Assembly (NCBI RefSeq): GCF_001613305.1
Contig: NZ_BDCC01000012.1
Span: 1 to 64,000, forward strand
Source of the DNA: Nocardia vaccinii NBRC 15922
Lineage (GTDB): Bacteria; Actinomycetota; Actinomycetes; Mycobacteriales; Mycobacteriaceae
DNA length: 64,000 bases
Direction: 5' to 3'
Of this stretch, positions 55,953 through 64,000 are shown piece by piece. The stretch's first letter is position 1, and the number at the start of each line of letters is the position of its first letter. Under the pieces are notes generated by a model. It did no database searches and was not told the DNA's origin. It was given only the letters and a program-made list of their open reading frames with translations. The position numbers and the translations under genes are program-made.

Positions 55953-57562
55953 CGCACCAGGCTGTCGTGGCCTTCCCAATACCGCCGGCGCAGTTGACGT
56001 TTGTACAGCTTCCCGCTGGGGTCGCGAGGTAGTTCGGTGACGAAATCGACCGTGCGGGGGCATTTGTAGGCGGCCAGTTCCGCACGACAGTGAGCGATCA
56101 GCTCGGCGGCCAGGGCAGGGTCGGCGGCAGAGGGTTCCACCAGTTGCACAACCGCTTTCACCGATTCGCCCATCTCCTCGTCGGGCACGCCGATCACGGC
56201 GACGTCGGCGACCGCGGGATGTGCGGCCAGAATGTTCTCGGCCTCCTGCGGGTAGATGTTCACCCCGCCGGAGATGATCATGTGCGCCTGCCGGTCGGTC
56301 AGGTACAGATAGCCGTCCTCGTCGAGGTAGCCCATATCCCCGAGAGTGCGCCAGCCCTTCTCGTGCGTGACCGACGCCGTCTTGGCCTCGTCGTGGTGAT
56401 ATTCGAACTGGCGGCCACCGGCGAAATAGACCACCCCGACCTGTCCGGTGGGCAGTTCGGCGCCGTCCTCGCCGACGATGTGACATTCCTGCGCGGGCCT
56501 GCCCACCGAGCCGGGATGCGCCAGCCACTCCGGGGCGGAGATGTAGGTGTTCCCCACATCCTCTGTGCCCGAATAATATTCGCTGATGATCGGTCCCCAC
56601 CAATCCAGCATCTGCCGCTTGACCGGCACCGGGCAGGGCGCGGCCGAATGCACCGCGTCCACCAGACTGGAGACGTCGTAGCCCTCCCGCTCCGCGCGCG
56701 GCAGCCGCAACATTCGCACGAACATCGTCGGCACCAGCTGGGTATGGGTCACCCGATACCGCTGGACCAGTTCGAGATACAGCCGCGGATCGAACCGTTC
56801 CATCACGATCACCATCGCGCCCATCCGCTGCCAGGACATCGAGAAGACCAGCGGTGCACCGTGATACAGCGGCGCGGGCGAAAGGTACACCGCATCCTCG
56901 CGGGCGCCGCTGACCAGCAGACCCCGGGCGATCTGCACCGGTGGAGCAGCGGGATCGCCCAATGGCGTCGCCGGGAGCGGTTTGCGAATTCCCTTGGGCC
57001 GACCCGTCGTTCCCGAGGAGTAGAGCATCTCCCGGCCCTCGCACTCCTCGGACCCCAGCGGTTCGCCCGAGGACCCGGCCAGCATCTCCGGGTAATCCTC
57101 GAACCCCTCGATCCGGCCGGTCGCGCAGATCCGGATCGGTACCCGGGACAGATCCAGGCCCGAAACCACCTCGGCGAGCGATTCACTCGTGATCAGCGCG
57201 GCGGCGCCGCAGTCGTCCAGGATGTACTGCACCTCACCGGCGGTCAGATGCCGGTTGACCGCGGTGTAGTACAGCCCCGAACGCTGTGCCGCCCAGGCGA
57301 TCTCGAGAAATTGCCGGTTGTTCTCCAGCAGGATCGCGATATGGTCGCCGACCTTCGGCCCACGTGTGCGCAGCGCCCGGGCGAACCGGATCGAGCGGTC
57401 CTCGAGTTGCGCGTACGTCACCACCTCGCCGCTGGCGGCCAGCACGATCGCGGGCCGGTCCGGCGTCCGCTCGGCATGCCACCCGGGCGTCAACGGCGCC
57501 GCACCGGGCGGCCGAACCTGCTCGGCCGCACCGGAATCGGACGACGTACCGGTTTCGCGCAT
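55949..57562 (-). CDS. Acyl-CoA synthetase (AMP-forming)
   Basis: 537 residues. P-loop YSSGTTGRPKGIRKP, a middle motif EYYSGTEDVGNT, AMP-ribose motif GWRTLGDMGYLDEDG and YLTDRQAHMIISGGVNIYP, and the C-terminal Lys in DPSGKLYKRQL. It activates a carboxylic acid with ATP and CoA. ATG at 57562 with GGAGG upstream. It is transcribed with a ferredoxin and a P450 on the minus strand and probably activates the acid the P450 makes. Substrate unknown. Confidence 0.9.
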   Translation of the reverse strand: MRETGTSSDSGAAEQVRPPGAAPLTPGWHAERTPDRPAIVLAASGEVVTYAQLEDRSIRFARALRTRGPKVGDHIAILLENNRQFLEIAWAAQRSGLYYTAVNRHLTAGEVQYILDDCGAAALITSESLAEVVSGLDLSRVPIRICATGRIEGFEDYPEMLAGSSGEPLGSEECEGREMLYSSGTTGRPKGIRKPLPATPLGDPAAPPVQIARGLLVSGAREDAVYLSPAPLYHGAPLVFSMSWQRMGAMVIVMERFDPRLYLELVQRYRVTHTQLVPTMFVRMLRLPRAEREGYDVSSLVDAVHSAAPCPVPVKRQMLDWWGPIISEYYSGTEDVGNTYISAPEWLAHPGSVGRPAQECHIVGEDGAELPTGQVGVVYFAGGRQFEYHHDEAKTASVTHEKGWRTLGDMGYLDEDGYLYLTDRQAHMIISGGVNIYPQEAENILAAHPAVADVAVIGVPDEEMGESVKAVVQLVEPSAADPALAAELIAHCRAELAAYKCPRTVDFVTELPRDPSGKLYKRQLRRRYWEGHDSLVR

Positions 57563-57589
57563 CGCACGCTCCCTCCGATCGAAATCAGC

Positions 57590-57775
57590 TCAGTTCACGA
57601 CGATGGCCTGTTCCGGACACGCCTGCGCAGCCTCCCGCACGGCGTTCTCGAACTCCGGAGCCACATCCGGGCCCGCCTCGGCGTACCCGTCGTCGCTGAG
57701 CTCGAACACCTCCGGGCAGATACCCAGGCAGATGCCGTGGCCACGGCAGCGGTCCGCGTCGATCGAAACCTTCAT
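57590..57775 (-). CDS. [3Fe-4S] ferredoxin
   Basis: 61 residues from ATG 57775; GTG 57778 is the alternative. Cluster motif CRGHGICLGICP with His replacing the fourth Cys, and ACPEQAI near the end. The start overlaps the upstream P450 stop (TGATG), so this is that P450's electron donor. The acyl-CoA synthetase follows 27 bp later. Confidence 0.93.
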   Translation of the reverse strand: MKVSIDADRCRGHGICLGICPEVFELSDDGYAEAGPDVAPEFENAVREAAQACPEQAIVVN

Positions 57776-59073
57776 CACGCCTCACTCTCGGCAATGTCGA
57801 ATTCCAGGTGCAGTTCGGTCAGACCGCGCAGCACGAACGTCGGCACGTAACTGTATGTGCGAGCCTCGGCGGGCCCGTGGAATCGCTCATCGATGCGAAT
57901 ATCGGTGGTGCGATCCAGCAATCGTTCGATGGCCACCCGCGATTCGGCGCGCGCCAGCGGCGCACCCGGGCAGGTGTGGATGCCGCGCCCGAACGAAATG
58001 TGCTGGCGCGCATTCGAACGCTCCGGGTCGAAGGTCGACGGATCGGAGAACTTGCGCGGGTCCCGGTTCGCTCCGCCGTTGACGATCATCAGCGTGGTCC
58101 CGGCGGGCAGATCGATCCCGCCCACGGTCACCGGCACCTTCGAGAGCCGGAAATCACCCTTCACCGGACTCTCGGTGCGCAGCACCTCCTCGATGAAATT
58201 GCCGATCCGCGAACGATCCTCCCGCAGCAACCGCTGCACCTCGGGCCGCTCGGCGATCAACTTCAACGCCGAGCTGAGCAGCCGGACCGTGGTCTCCTGT
58301 CCGGCGGAGAACAGGTTCGCCGCCACCGCGACCACATCGCGCACCGACGGTTCGGTGCCGTCGGCGAACGGCGCGGCGGCCATGCTGGACAACACATCTC
58401 CGCGTGGTTCGCGACGCCGGTCCTCGATATAGGCGGAGAACTTCTCGTACAGGAATTCGATCGGGTTGTCCTGCATGGCATCACCCTTGGTGCTGCCGAC
58501 GGCACTGCCCGCCTTGCGATGTGGATCGCGCTGGAGCGTGTAGAGGAACTCCTCCTGATCGTCCGGCGGGACGCCCAGCAGATCGGCGATCGTGTACAGG
58601 GTGAACGGCCCAGCGAAATCGCGGATGAAGCAGGCCGAGTCGGCGACGAGATACTCGTCCAACATCCGATCGGCGATCGCCCACATCGCCTGCTCGTTCT
58701 CCTTGAGGCGCTTGGGCGTGATCAGCCGCATCAGCAGGCCGCGATGCTGGGTGTGCACCGGCGGGTCCAGGGTCGGCAGCTGATCGCTGAAGGGCAGCGC
58801 GTCACGGTGCTGCTCGATCAGCTCGCTGATGTCGTCGCCCTCGAGCGGGACCGGAAGTCCCGGGAACGGCCCGGTCACCGAGGTGCACGAGGAGAACTTC
58901 TCCGGGTCATTGAGCACCTCAAGCGCCTCGTCGTAGCCGGTCACCATGTAAACACCGTGGTGGTTCTCCTTGGTGACGGGGCATTGTGCCCGCAGGGCGT
59001 CGAAGTATGGATACGGGTTCTCGAGGAGCTCACGCCCCATGAAAAAGTCCGTCGACGTGACGTCGTTCACCAC
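57775..59073 (-). CDS. Cytochrome P450
   Basis: 432 residues. I-helix FSAGQETTVRL, K-helix EEVLRTES (ExxR), haem motif ISFGRGIHTCPGAPLARAE with the axial Cys. The GTG at 59073 (or 59070) has GGGAG upstream; the open frame further back crosses the divergent promoter. A different subfamily from the P450 at 48193, as the loop sequences differ throughout. It works with the overlapping ferredoxin and is divergent from the acyl-CoA dehydrogenase pair; a class 2 palindrome lies in the gap. Confidence 0.92.
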   Translation of the reverse strand: MVNDVTSTDFFMGRELLENPYPYFDALRAQCPVTKENHHGVYMVTGYDEALEVLNDPEKFSSCTSVTGPFPGLPVPLEGDDISELIEQHRDALPFSDQLPTLDPPVHTQHRGLLMRLITPKRLKENEQAMWAIADRMLDEYLVADSACFIRDFAGPFTLYTIADLLGVPPDDQEEFLYTLQRDPHRKAGSAVGSTKGDAMQDNPIEFLYEKFSAYIEDRRREPRGDVLSSMAAAPFADGTEPSVRDVVAVAANLFSAGQETTVRLLSSALKLIAERPEVQRLLREDRSRIGNFIEEVLRTESPVKGDFRLSKVPVTVGGIDLPAGTTLMIVNGGANRDPRKFSDPSTFDPERSNARQHISFGRGIHTCPGAPLARAESRVAIERLLDRTTDIRIDERFHGPAEARTYSYVPTFVLRGLTELHLEFDIAESEA

Positions 59074-59119
59074 TGCTGACTCCCTTCGGCCGGCCGCGAG
59101 TGCACCGTCCATCCGACAC

Positions 59120-59138
59120 ATGAGAATGCTACTCTCAT
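59120..59138. promoter_or_regulatory. ATGAGAATGCTACTCTCAT palindrome (class 2 motif)
   Basis: ATGAGA-N7-TCTCAT is perfect across 19 bp. It matches the site at 32913-32931 in both half-sites and spacing. A wider pair, TGAGAAT (59121-59127) and ATTCTCA (59153-59159), is also present. It is in the divergent promoter between the P450 and the acyl-CoA dehydrogenase pair. Confidence 0.55.
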
Positions 59139-59214
59139 TAACTGATGATCTGATTCTCACATCGGTTTGCGAGACCGTCAAATGAGGATCGCTACGAAGT
59201 GGAGGACGGTAACC

Positions 59215-60345
59215 ATGACTGCGGAACCGACCAGCGATCAGCTGCTGTTCCAGACCACCACCCGCGAGTTCCTCGACCGCACCGCCCCCATTTCGGTGAT
59301 TCGCGAACTCGCCGATACCGCAACGGGATTCGACCGCGATTGGTGGCGGCAAGGCGCGGAGCTGGGCTGGACGGCCATGCTGGTTCCGGAGAGTCTGGGC
59401 GGCGGCTCGGTCTCCGGGCGGCCGGTGACCGAACTGGCCCTGGTTGCCGGTGCGTTCGGCCATGCCTGCGCGCCGGGACCGCTGATCCCCACCAGCGCCG
59501 CGCTGTCCGGACTGGTGGCCGCGGGCGACCGATTCACCGAGGTCATCGAGGGAATCCTCGCGGGTGATCTGATCGCGGCGTGGGCACTGTACGAACCGCG
59601 GCACGGACTCGAACTGGCTCCGGGGCAGACCCGCGCCGAACCCGACGGCGACGGTTATCGGCTCACCGGCTGCAAGGATCGCGTCGAGGCCGGGGACGTC
59701 GCCGACGTCCTGCTGGTCACCGCGCACGGCCCGGACGGGCCGATCCAGCTACTCGTGCCCACCGACAGTCCGGGCGTCACCGTCACCCCGACGTGGACGC
59801 TGGACCTCGTCCGGCGCACCGCCCGGGTGGAGTTCGACAACGTCGCCCTCGGTTCGGACGCGGTCGTGCAGAACGGTGAAAGCGCTTCGGCCGCAGTGCG
59901 ATCCCAGCTGCACATCGCCGCCGTGCTGACCGCCGCGGAGTCGACCGCGGCCACCCGGCGCGCCTTCGACGCCACCGTGGAGTGGATGTTCGACCGCTAC
60001 ACCTTCGGCCGGCCGCTGGCCTCCTATCAGGCCCTCAAGCACCGCATGGCCGACAACAAGACCTGGCTGGAGGCGTGCGAGGCAACCTCGCGCGCCGCCG
60101 CGGCGGCCATCGACGACAGCCCGTCCACCGCTGCGGAACTCGTCAGCGTCGCGAAGGCGTACGTGAGCGGGAAAGCGCCGGTCATCGTGCAGGACTGCGT
60201 GCAGATCCACGGCGGCATCGGCGTCACCTGGGAACACGATCTGCACCTGTTCCTGCGGCGGGTCACCCTCGGCCGCGCGCTGTACGGCACCCCCGAGGAA
60301 CACCACCGCCGCATCACCGACCTACTCGTCCGGAGCGCCGCATGA
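59215..60345 (+). CDS. Acyl-CoA dehydrogenase, active-site subunit
   Basis: 376 residues, FAD-dependent. The catalytic-base position carries Glu in HGGIGVTWEHDLHLFL. The FAD-side Arg is in DRYTFGRPLASYQALKH. ATG at 59215, with GGAGG upstream. It overlaps the next acyl-CoA dehydrogenase by 4 bp. In steroid side-chain degradation two such different subunits form an alpha2-beta2 enzyme with the base on one only, and this one has it. It would put a double bond next to the CoA ester of a bulky acid. Confidence 0.9.
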   Translation: MTAEPTSDQLLFQTTTREFLDRTAPISVIRELADTATGFDRDWWRQGAELGWTAMLVPESLGGGSVSGRPVTELALVAGAFGHACAPGPLIPTSAALSGLVAAGDRFTEVIEGILAGDLIAAWALYEPRHGLELAPGQTRAEPDGDGYRLTGCKDRVEAGDVADVLLVTAHGPDGPIQLLVPTDSPGVTVTPTWTLDLVRRTARVEFDNVALGSDAVVQNGESASAAVRSQLHIAAVLTAAESTAATRRAFDATVEWMFDRYTFGRPLASYQALKHRMADNKTWLEACEATSRAAAAAIDDSPSTAAELVSVAKAYVSGKAPVIVQDCVQIHGGIGVTWEHDLHLFLRRVTLGRALYGTPEEHHRRITDLLVRSAA

Positions 60346-61583
60346 CCACCGCACCCGAATCCACCGAACTCGAACCCGTCGACGCCTTCCGCGACCGGGC
60401 CCGGCGCTGGCTGAAGGAGAACCTCCCGCCCGCCTCGCAGTCCCGCCTCGGCGTTCCCGACGACGAGAGCTGGGGCCGAGCCCGCCGATTGCAGCGCATC
60501 CTGTCCGAGGGCGGCTTCGCGGGCATCTGCTTCCCGAAAGCCTATGGCGGACAGGGTCTCACGCCCGCCCATCAACGCGCGTTCACCGAGGAATCGCTCG
60601 GCTACGAGATGCCGCTCGAACTGAACGTGCCCACCCTGGCCATCTGCGCCGCCACCCTCGCCGAACTCGGCACCGAGGAGCAGAAACGCACGCACCTGAC
60701 CGCTGTGCTGAAGGGCGAGGAGATTCTGGCGCAATTCTTGTCCGAACCCAAGGGCGGATCGGATCTGGCCGGCCTGACCACCCGCGCCGACCGCGACGGG
60801 GACGAATGGGTCCTCAACGGCTCCAAGATCTGGAGTTCGGGCGCGTACGGCGCGGACTATGGGCTGTGCCTGGCCCGTACCGACTGGGACGTGCCCAAAC
60901 ACAACGGCCTCACGATGTTTCTGGTCCCGGTGCACGCGCCCGGGGTGATCATTCAGCGGATCAAGCAGGTCACCGGGTCCACCGAGTTCTGCCAGGAATT
61001 CTTCGACGATGTGCGACTGCCCGCCGACGCCGTGGTCGGCGAGGTCGGCGGCGGCTGGGCGGCGACCTCGCGGCTGCTGGTGCACGAGCGCGCGGCGATG
61101 GGCGGAACCTCGCCGTACACCAGCGGCCGCCGCCCCCACCTCGGCGGCGATGCGAACGTCCTGGTCGATCTGGCCCGCGACACCGGCCGTCTGGACGATC
61201 CGAAAGTGCGCGAGGACATCGGCGCGGCGCGGATGATGAACGTGGTCCGCAATCAGCTGATCGACCATGTCACCCAGGCCATCTCCAGCGGCGCGATGCC
61301 ACCGGCCGCCGGCTCCGTCGTCCGGTTGTTCGGTGCCGAAACAACGTGGCAGCAAACCGATTCCGCGATGACGATCGCGGGTTCGGCGGCGGTGACCGGG
61401 GATGCCGACGGGCCGGGAATCGCACGGATCGGCCTGGACTACCTGTTCCGCAATGCCTGGAGCCTGGCCGGCGGCAGCACCGAAATGGCGCGCAACATCA
61501 TCAGCGAACGGGTGCTGGGCATGCCCCGCGAGTACGCCGCGGACCGCGGCGTGCCGTTCAATCAGGTCAAACGAGGACGTTGA
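60342..61583 (+). CDS. Acyl-CoA dehydrogenase, partner subunit
   Basis: 413 residues. Flavin and substrate motifs are seen in LSEPKGGSDLAGL, IWSSGAYGADY and SLAGGSTEMARNII. The catalytic-base position near the C-terminus reads SAAVTGDADGPG, with no Glu, so it cannot act alone in the usual way. The 4-bp overlap with the previous gene supports a heteromeric enzyme. ATG at 60342. An LLM gene follows directly. Confidence 0.88.
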   Translation: MTTAPESTELEPVDAFRDRARRWLKENLPPASQSRLGVPDDESWGRARRLQRILSEGGFAGICFPKAYGGQGLTPAHQRAFTEESLGYEMPLELNVPTLAICAATLAELGTEEQKRTHLTAVLKGEEILAQFLSEPKGGSDLAGLTTRADRDGDEWVLNGSKIWSSGAYGADYGLCLARTDWDVPKHNGLTMFLVPVHAPGVIIQRIKQVTGSTEFCQEFFDDVRLPADAVVGEVGGGWAATSRLLVHERAAMGGTSPYTSGRRPHLGGDANVLVDLARDTGRLDDPKVREDIGAARMMNVVRNQLIDHVTQAISSGAMPPAAGSVVRLFGAETTWQQTDSAMTIAGSAAVTGDADGPGIARIGLDYLFRNAWSLAGGSTEMARNIISERVLGMPREYAADRGVPFNQVKRGR

Positions 61584-61584
61584 G

Positions 61585-62487
61585 ATGAGATTCATCTTCC
61601 ACTATCCGGAAACCACAGGGTACGACGGCGATATCCTGGACGCGGGTCCGCTGCGCGAGGTCGCGATCGCGGTCGAACGCGCCGGATTCGACGCGCTCTC
61701 GCTGAGCGAACATCCGATTCCCGGTGCGCGCTGGCTGGCCTCGGGCGGGCACCAGACGCTGGATCCACTGGTGGCGCTGGGTTATGTGGCAGGGGCAACC
61801 GAGCGGCTGCGGCTGCTGACATATCTGGCCGTCGCGCCGTACCGCAATCCGTTCCTGCTCGCCAAGGCCGCGGCCACCCTGGACAAACTCTCCGGCGGCC
61901 GCGCCATCCTCGGGCTGGGCACCGGCTATCAGAAGAGCGAATTCCACGCTCTGGGAATCGATTTCGAGGAACGCAACGCCCTGTTCGACGAGGCGCTGGA
62001 AACACTGCCGCTGCACTGGAGCGGCGAGCCGTTCAGCTATGCCGGCCGGCATTTCAACGCTCGCGAGGTGATCGCCCGCCCGCGGCCGGTGCAGGATCCG
62101 ATTCCGATCTGGATCGGCGGCAATTCCAAACTCACCCAGCGCCGGGTCGCGGCTCGCGCGCAGGGCTGGATGCCGATGTCCGGCGGGCCCCAATTGAGCT
62201 CCACCGCAAGAACTCCCGAACTCGGCCCGATCGGGCAGCTGGCCGCCGACATCGCCGATCTGCGGGCATCCGCACAGCGATGCGGGCGCACCGACCCGAT
62301 CGACGTGGTGTACTCGTACCACGACGAGAGCCTCGGAACGCCCGCCGACGACCCCGACCGGAACCGGGAGGCGTTCGCCGCGCTGGACAAGGCCGGGATC
62401 ACCTGGATCGTGATCTCCGCGCGAACCCGGGAGCGCACGGCGACACTGGATTTCATCGAATCCTTCGGCGCGACCTATCTGCGATGA
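61585..62487 (+). CDS. Luciferase-like (LLM class) oxidoreductase
   Basis: 300 residues, F420-type barrel. ERAGFDALSLSEHPIPGARW, TERLRLLTYLAVAPYRNPF, GRAILGLGTGYQKSEF and PIPIWIGGNSKLTQRRVAAR fit the F420-dependent group. ATG one base after the previous stop, 4-bp overlap with the next SDR, so it is in the acyl-CoA dehydrogenase operon. Likely oxidises or reduces a pathway intermediate; substrate unknown. Confidence 0.87.
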   Translation: MRFIFHYPETTGYDGDILDAGPLREVAIAVERAGFDALSLSEHPIPGARWLASGGHQTLDPLVALGYVAGATERLRLLTYLAVAPYRNPFLLAKAAATLDKLSGGRAILGLGTGYQKSEFHALGIDFEERNALFDEALETLPLHWSGEPFSYAGRHFNAREVIARPRPVQDPIPIWIGGNSKLTQRRVAARAQGWMPMSGGPQLSSTARTPELGPIGQLAADIADLRASAQRCGRTDPIDVVYSYHDESLGTPADDPDRNREAFAALDKAGITWIVISARTRERTATLDFIESFGATYLR

Positions 62488-63398
62488 CCGACATACGAAA
62501 CGACACAGGCGCATCCGATTCGGGCTGGTTCGAGCAACGCGGCGGTCTGGCCGATCGGGTCGCCGTGATCACCGGTGGCGCGGGCGGTCTCGGCCGGGCC
62601 ATCGTGACGGATCTGGCCGCCAACGGCGTGCGCACGGCAGTGCTCGACCTCGATACCGAGGCCGCCGCCGACCTGCGCGCCACACTCGCGGCCGGCGGCC
62701 ACGATGCGGTCGTGCAGGTCGGGGACGCCCGCGATCCCGAGGTGCTCACGGCGCTGTTCGACGAGGTCGACCAGCGCTGGGGACGGCTGGATACGCTGGT
62801 CAACGTGGTCGGCGGCACCTTCCGAGCGCCGTTCACCGAAACCCGCCCGAAAGGCTGGGACGCACTGCTGCGCGCCAATCTGCTGCATGTCATGCACGCC
62901 TGCGCGCTGGCCGCACCGCGGATGCGCGCGGGCGGGCGCGGAGGCAGCATCGTCACCATCACCACCATCGAAGCGCACCGCGCCGCACCGGGTTTCGCGG
63001 TCTACTCGGCCGCCAAGGCCGCGGTCGAGCAGTTCTCCCGGACCCTGGCGATCGAACTCGCACCGGACCGGATCAGGGTCAATTGCGTTGCGCCGGACTA
63101 CGTCCCGACCCCCAACCTGGCTCGCATCGGGCACGGACAGGGCGACAACGCGATGGACGATCCCGTCGGCGTGCGCGTGGCGATACCGCTGGGCCGTTCC
63201 GGAGAGGTCACCGACGTCTCCGGCTGCGTGGTGTTCCTCGCCTCGGATCTGGCGGCCTACCTGACCGGCACGACCCTGCACCCGGACGGCGGCACCTCGG
63301 CCTCGGCGGGCTGGTTCAACTGGCCCGAACAGGGGTGGGCAAATTACGCCCCGCTCGGTTACCTGCGAAATCCGGACGAGCAGCCGGGCCGATCCTGA
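62484..63398 (+). CDS. SDR oxidoreductase
   Basis: 304 residues. NAD motif VITGGAGGLGRAIVTDL, the structural VNVVGGTF, catalytic Ser in IVTITTIEAHR region and YSAAK. The first 20 residues and the last 30 (SAGWFNWPEQGWANYAPLGY) extend beyond the core fold. It would oxidise a hydroxyl or hydroxyacyl-CoA. The ATG overlaps the LLM stop by 4 bp, and it ends the operon before the convergent TetR gene. Confidence 0.88.
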   Translation: MTDIRNDTGASDSGWFEQRGGLADRVAVITGGAGGLGRAIVTDLAANGVRTAVLDLDTEAAADLRATLAAGGHDAVVQVGDARDPEVLTALFDEVDQRWGRLDTLVNVVGGTFRAPFTETRPKGWDALLRANLLHVMHACALAAPRMRAGGRGGSIVTITTIEAHRAAPGFAVYSAAKAAVEQFSRTLAIELAPDRIRVNCVAPDYVPTPNLARIGHGQGDNAMDDPVGVRVAIPLGRSGEVTDVSGCVVFLASDLAAYLTGTTLHPDGGTSASAGWFNWPEQGWANYAPLGYLRNPDEQPGRS

Positions 63399-63429
63399 AC
63401 CGAACCACCCTGGGCCGACGGGGTCACGC

Positions 63430-64000
63430 TCAGCGGCCTCGCGAGTCCTGCCCAGCAGCCGGACCGATCGTGAGTGCCCGCAGGCAGAACGCGGTCACCC
63501 GATCCACGTCGGCGGCGGTGGGTTCCTCGCGACGCCACAGCTGGTCCGAGAGCCGTCCGACGGTCGCGTGTGCGACCAGTCCGGCATCGAATTCCGGGTC
63601 GGCACTGCCCAATTCGGCGAACGGCCGGTGCAGCAACACTGCCAGACGCCCGCTGGGCAAGGGCGAGCCCGTGTCGATGGCCGGGGTCAGCGCGCCCGCG
63701 TTCCACAGCACCGCGCGAGTGGTCGTGGCGGTTTCGTCGGCGGCCTGGGACAGGATGCCCTCCACCCAGGCCCGCACCGCCTCTCGCGGCGAATCCCGCT
63801 TGTCCATCCGATGCGCGACATAGCTCACCAGGCGATCCGCGCCATCCTCGATGAGCACCGTGATGAGTGCGTCCTTCGACGGGAAGTGCCGGTAGAACGC
63901 GTCATTCGACAGACCCGCGGCCGCGACGATATCGGCGACCCGGGGGCGCGCGCCGGTGCCCGCGGCACGGATCAGGTCGAGCGCGGCGTCCAGCAGCCGC
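63430..64000 (-). CDS. TetR-family regulator, truncated by the window edge
   Basis: At least 189 residues, with the start beyond the right edge. Visible helix-turn-helix: DLIRAAGTGARPRVADIVAA, GLSNDAFYRHFPSKDALITV. A helical ligand domain follows with the end TIGPAAGQDSRGR. It is convergent to the SDR operon and is a candidate regulator of the catabolic region. Confidence 0.88.
   Translation of the reverse strand, partial: RLLDAALDLIRAAGTGARPRVADIVAAAGLSNDAFYRHFPSKDALITVLIEDGADRLVSYVAHRMDKRDSPREAVRAWVEGILSQAADETATTTRAVLWNAGALTPAIDTGSPLPSGRLAVLLHRPFAELGSADPEFDAGLVAHATVGRLSDQLWRREEPTAADVDRVTAFCLRALTIGPAAGQDSRGR

Overview
The window is high-GC DNA with dense, mostly overlapping genes, many GTG starts and several families typical of mycolic-acid actinomycetes: RNase J with a long basic N-terminus next to dapA, F420-type luciferase-like monooxygenases, a mycofactocin-type SDR, a LIP-family secreted lipase and a Tat-exported cholesterol oxidase. 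A Nocardia or Rhodococcus relative is the best guess; this is inference from gene content, not from a marker gene.

Layout. (1) 0-8.3 kb: rnj-dapA on the minus strand, a small ribbon-helix-helix protein with an operator-like inverted repeat over its own start, a three-gene two-component locus (response regulator, sensor kinase, degenerate kinase-like membrane protein), a flavodoxin-like protein and an enoyl-CoA hydratase. (2) 8.4-14.7 kb: acyl-CoA ligase, two TetR regulators, a cholesterol-oxidase homologue that lacks one catalytic glutamate, and a secreted lipase. (3) 15.1-30.5 kb: a complete [NiFe]-hydrogenase locus of the actinobacterial high-affinity type (group 1h). It holds hypA, hypB, small and large subunits, a NifU/Rieske-like fusion, three uncharacterised cytosolic proteins, a 39-residue membrane peptide, the maturation protease, two hypC genes, hypF, hypD, hypE, a nickel permease and a final uncharacterised gene. 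A perfect CRP-type palindrome sits just upstream of the structural genes. (4) 30.6-32.9 kb: a divergent TetR/MFS-exporter pair. (5) 32.9-64 kb: a large catabolic region with acyl-CoA ligases, two P450-ferredoxin pairs, a two-subunit acyl-CoA dehydrogenase, thiolase/aldolase and DUF35 proteins, CoA-transferase, aldehyde dehydrogenase, SDRs, three luciferase-like monooxygenases, two beta-hydroxyacid dehydrogenases, and a LuxE-like/LuxC-like acid-reduction pair without any luciferase genes.

How it works together. The hydrogenase locus carries everything needed to build and metallate an H2-oxidising enzyme, plus a conserved cassette of unknown proteins that may pass electrons onward. The catabolic region looks like a route for a bulky, branched or cyclic isoprenoid- or steroid-like acid: P450 oxidation, CoA activation, dehydrogenation, hydration and retro-aldol cleavage. 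The substrate cannot be read from the sequence. Several of its divergent promoters share a 19-bp ATTCT-N9-AGAAT palindrome, which also occurs at the 8.3 kb promoter, and two others share an ATGAGAAT-N3-ATTCTCAT form. This suggests one or two unidentified regulators coordinate the region.

No tRNA, rRNA, CRISPR array, insertion sequence or phage gene was recognised. A dispersed repeat related to the tandem 75-bp repeat at 21.4 kb occurs near 43.0 kb.
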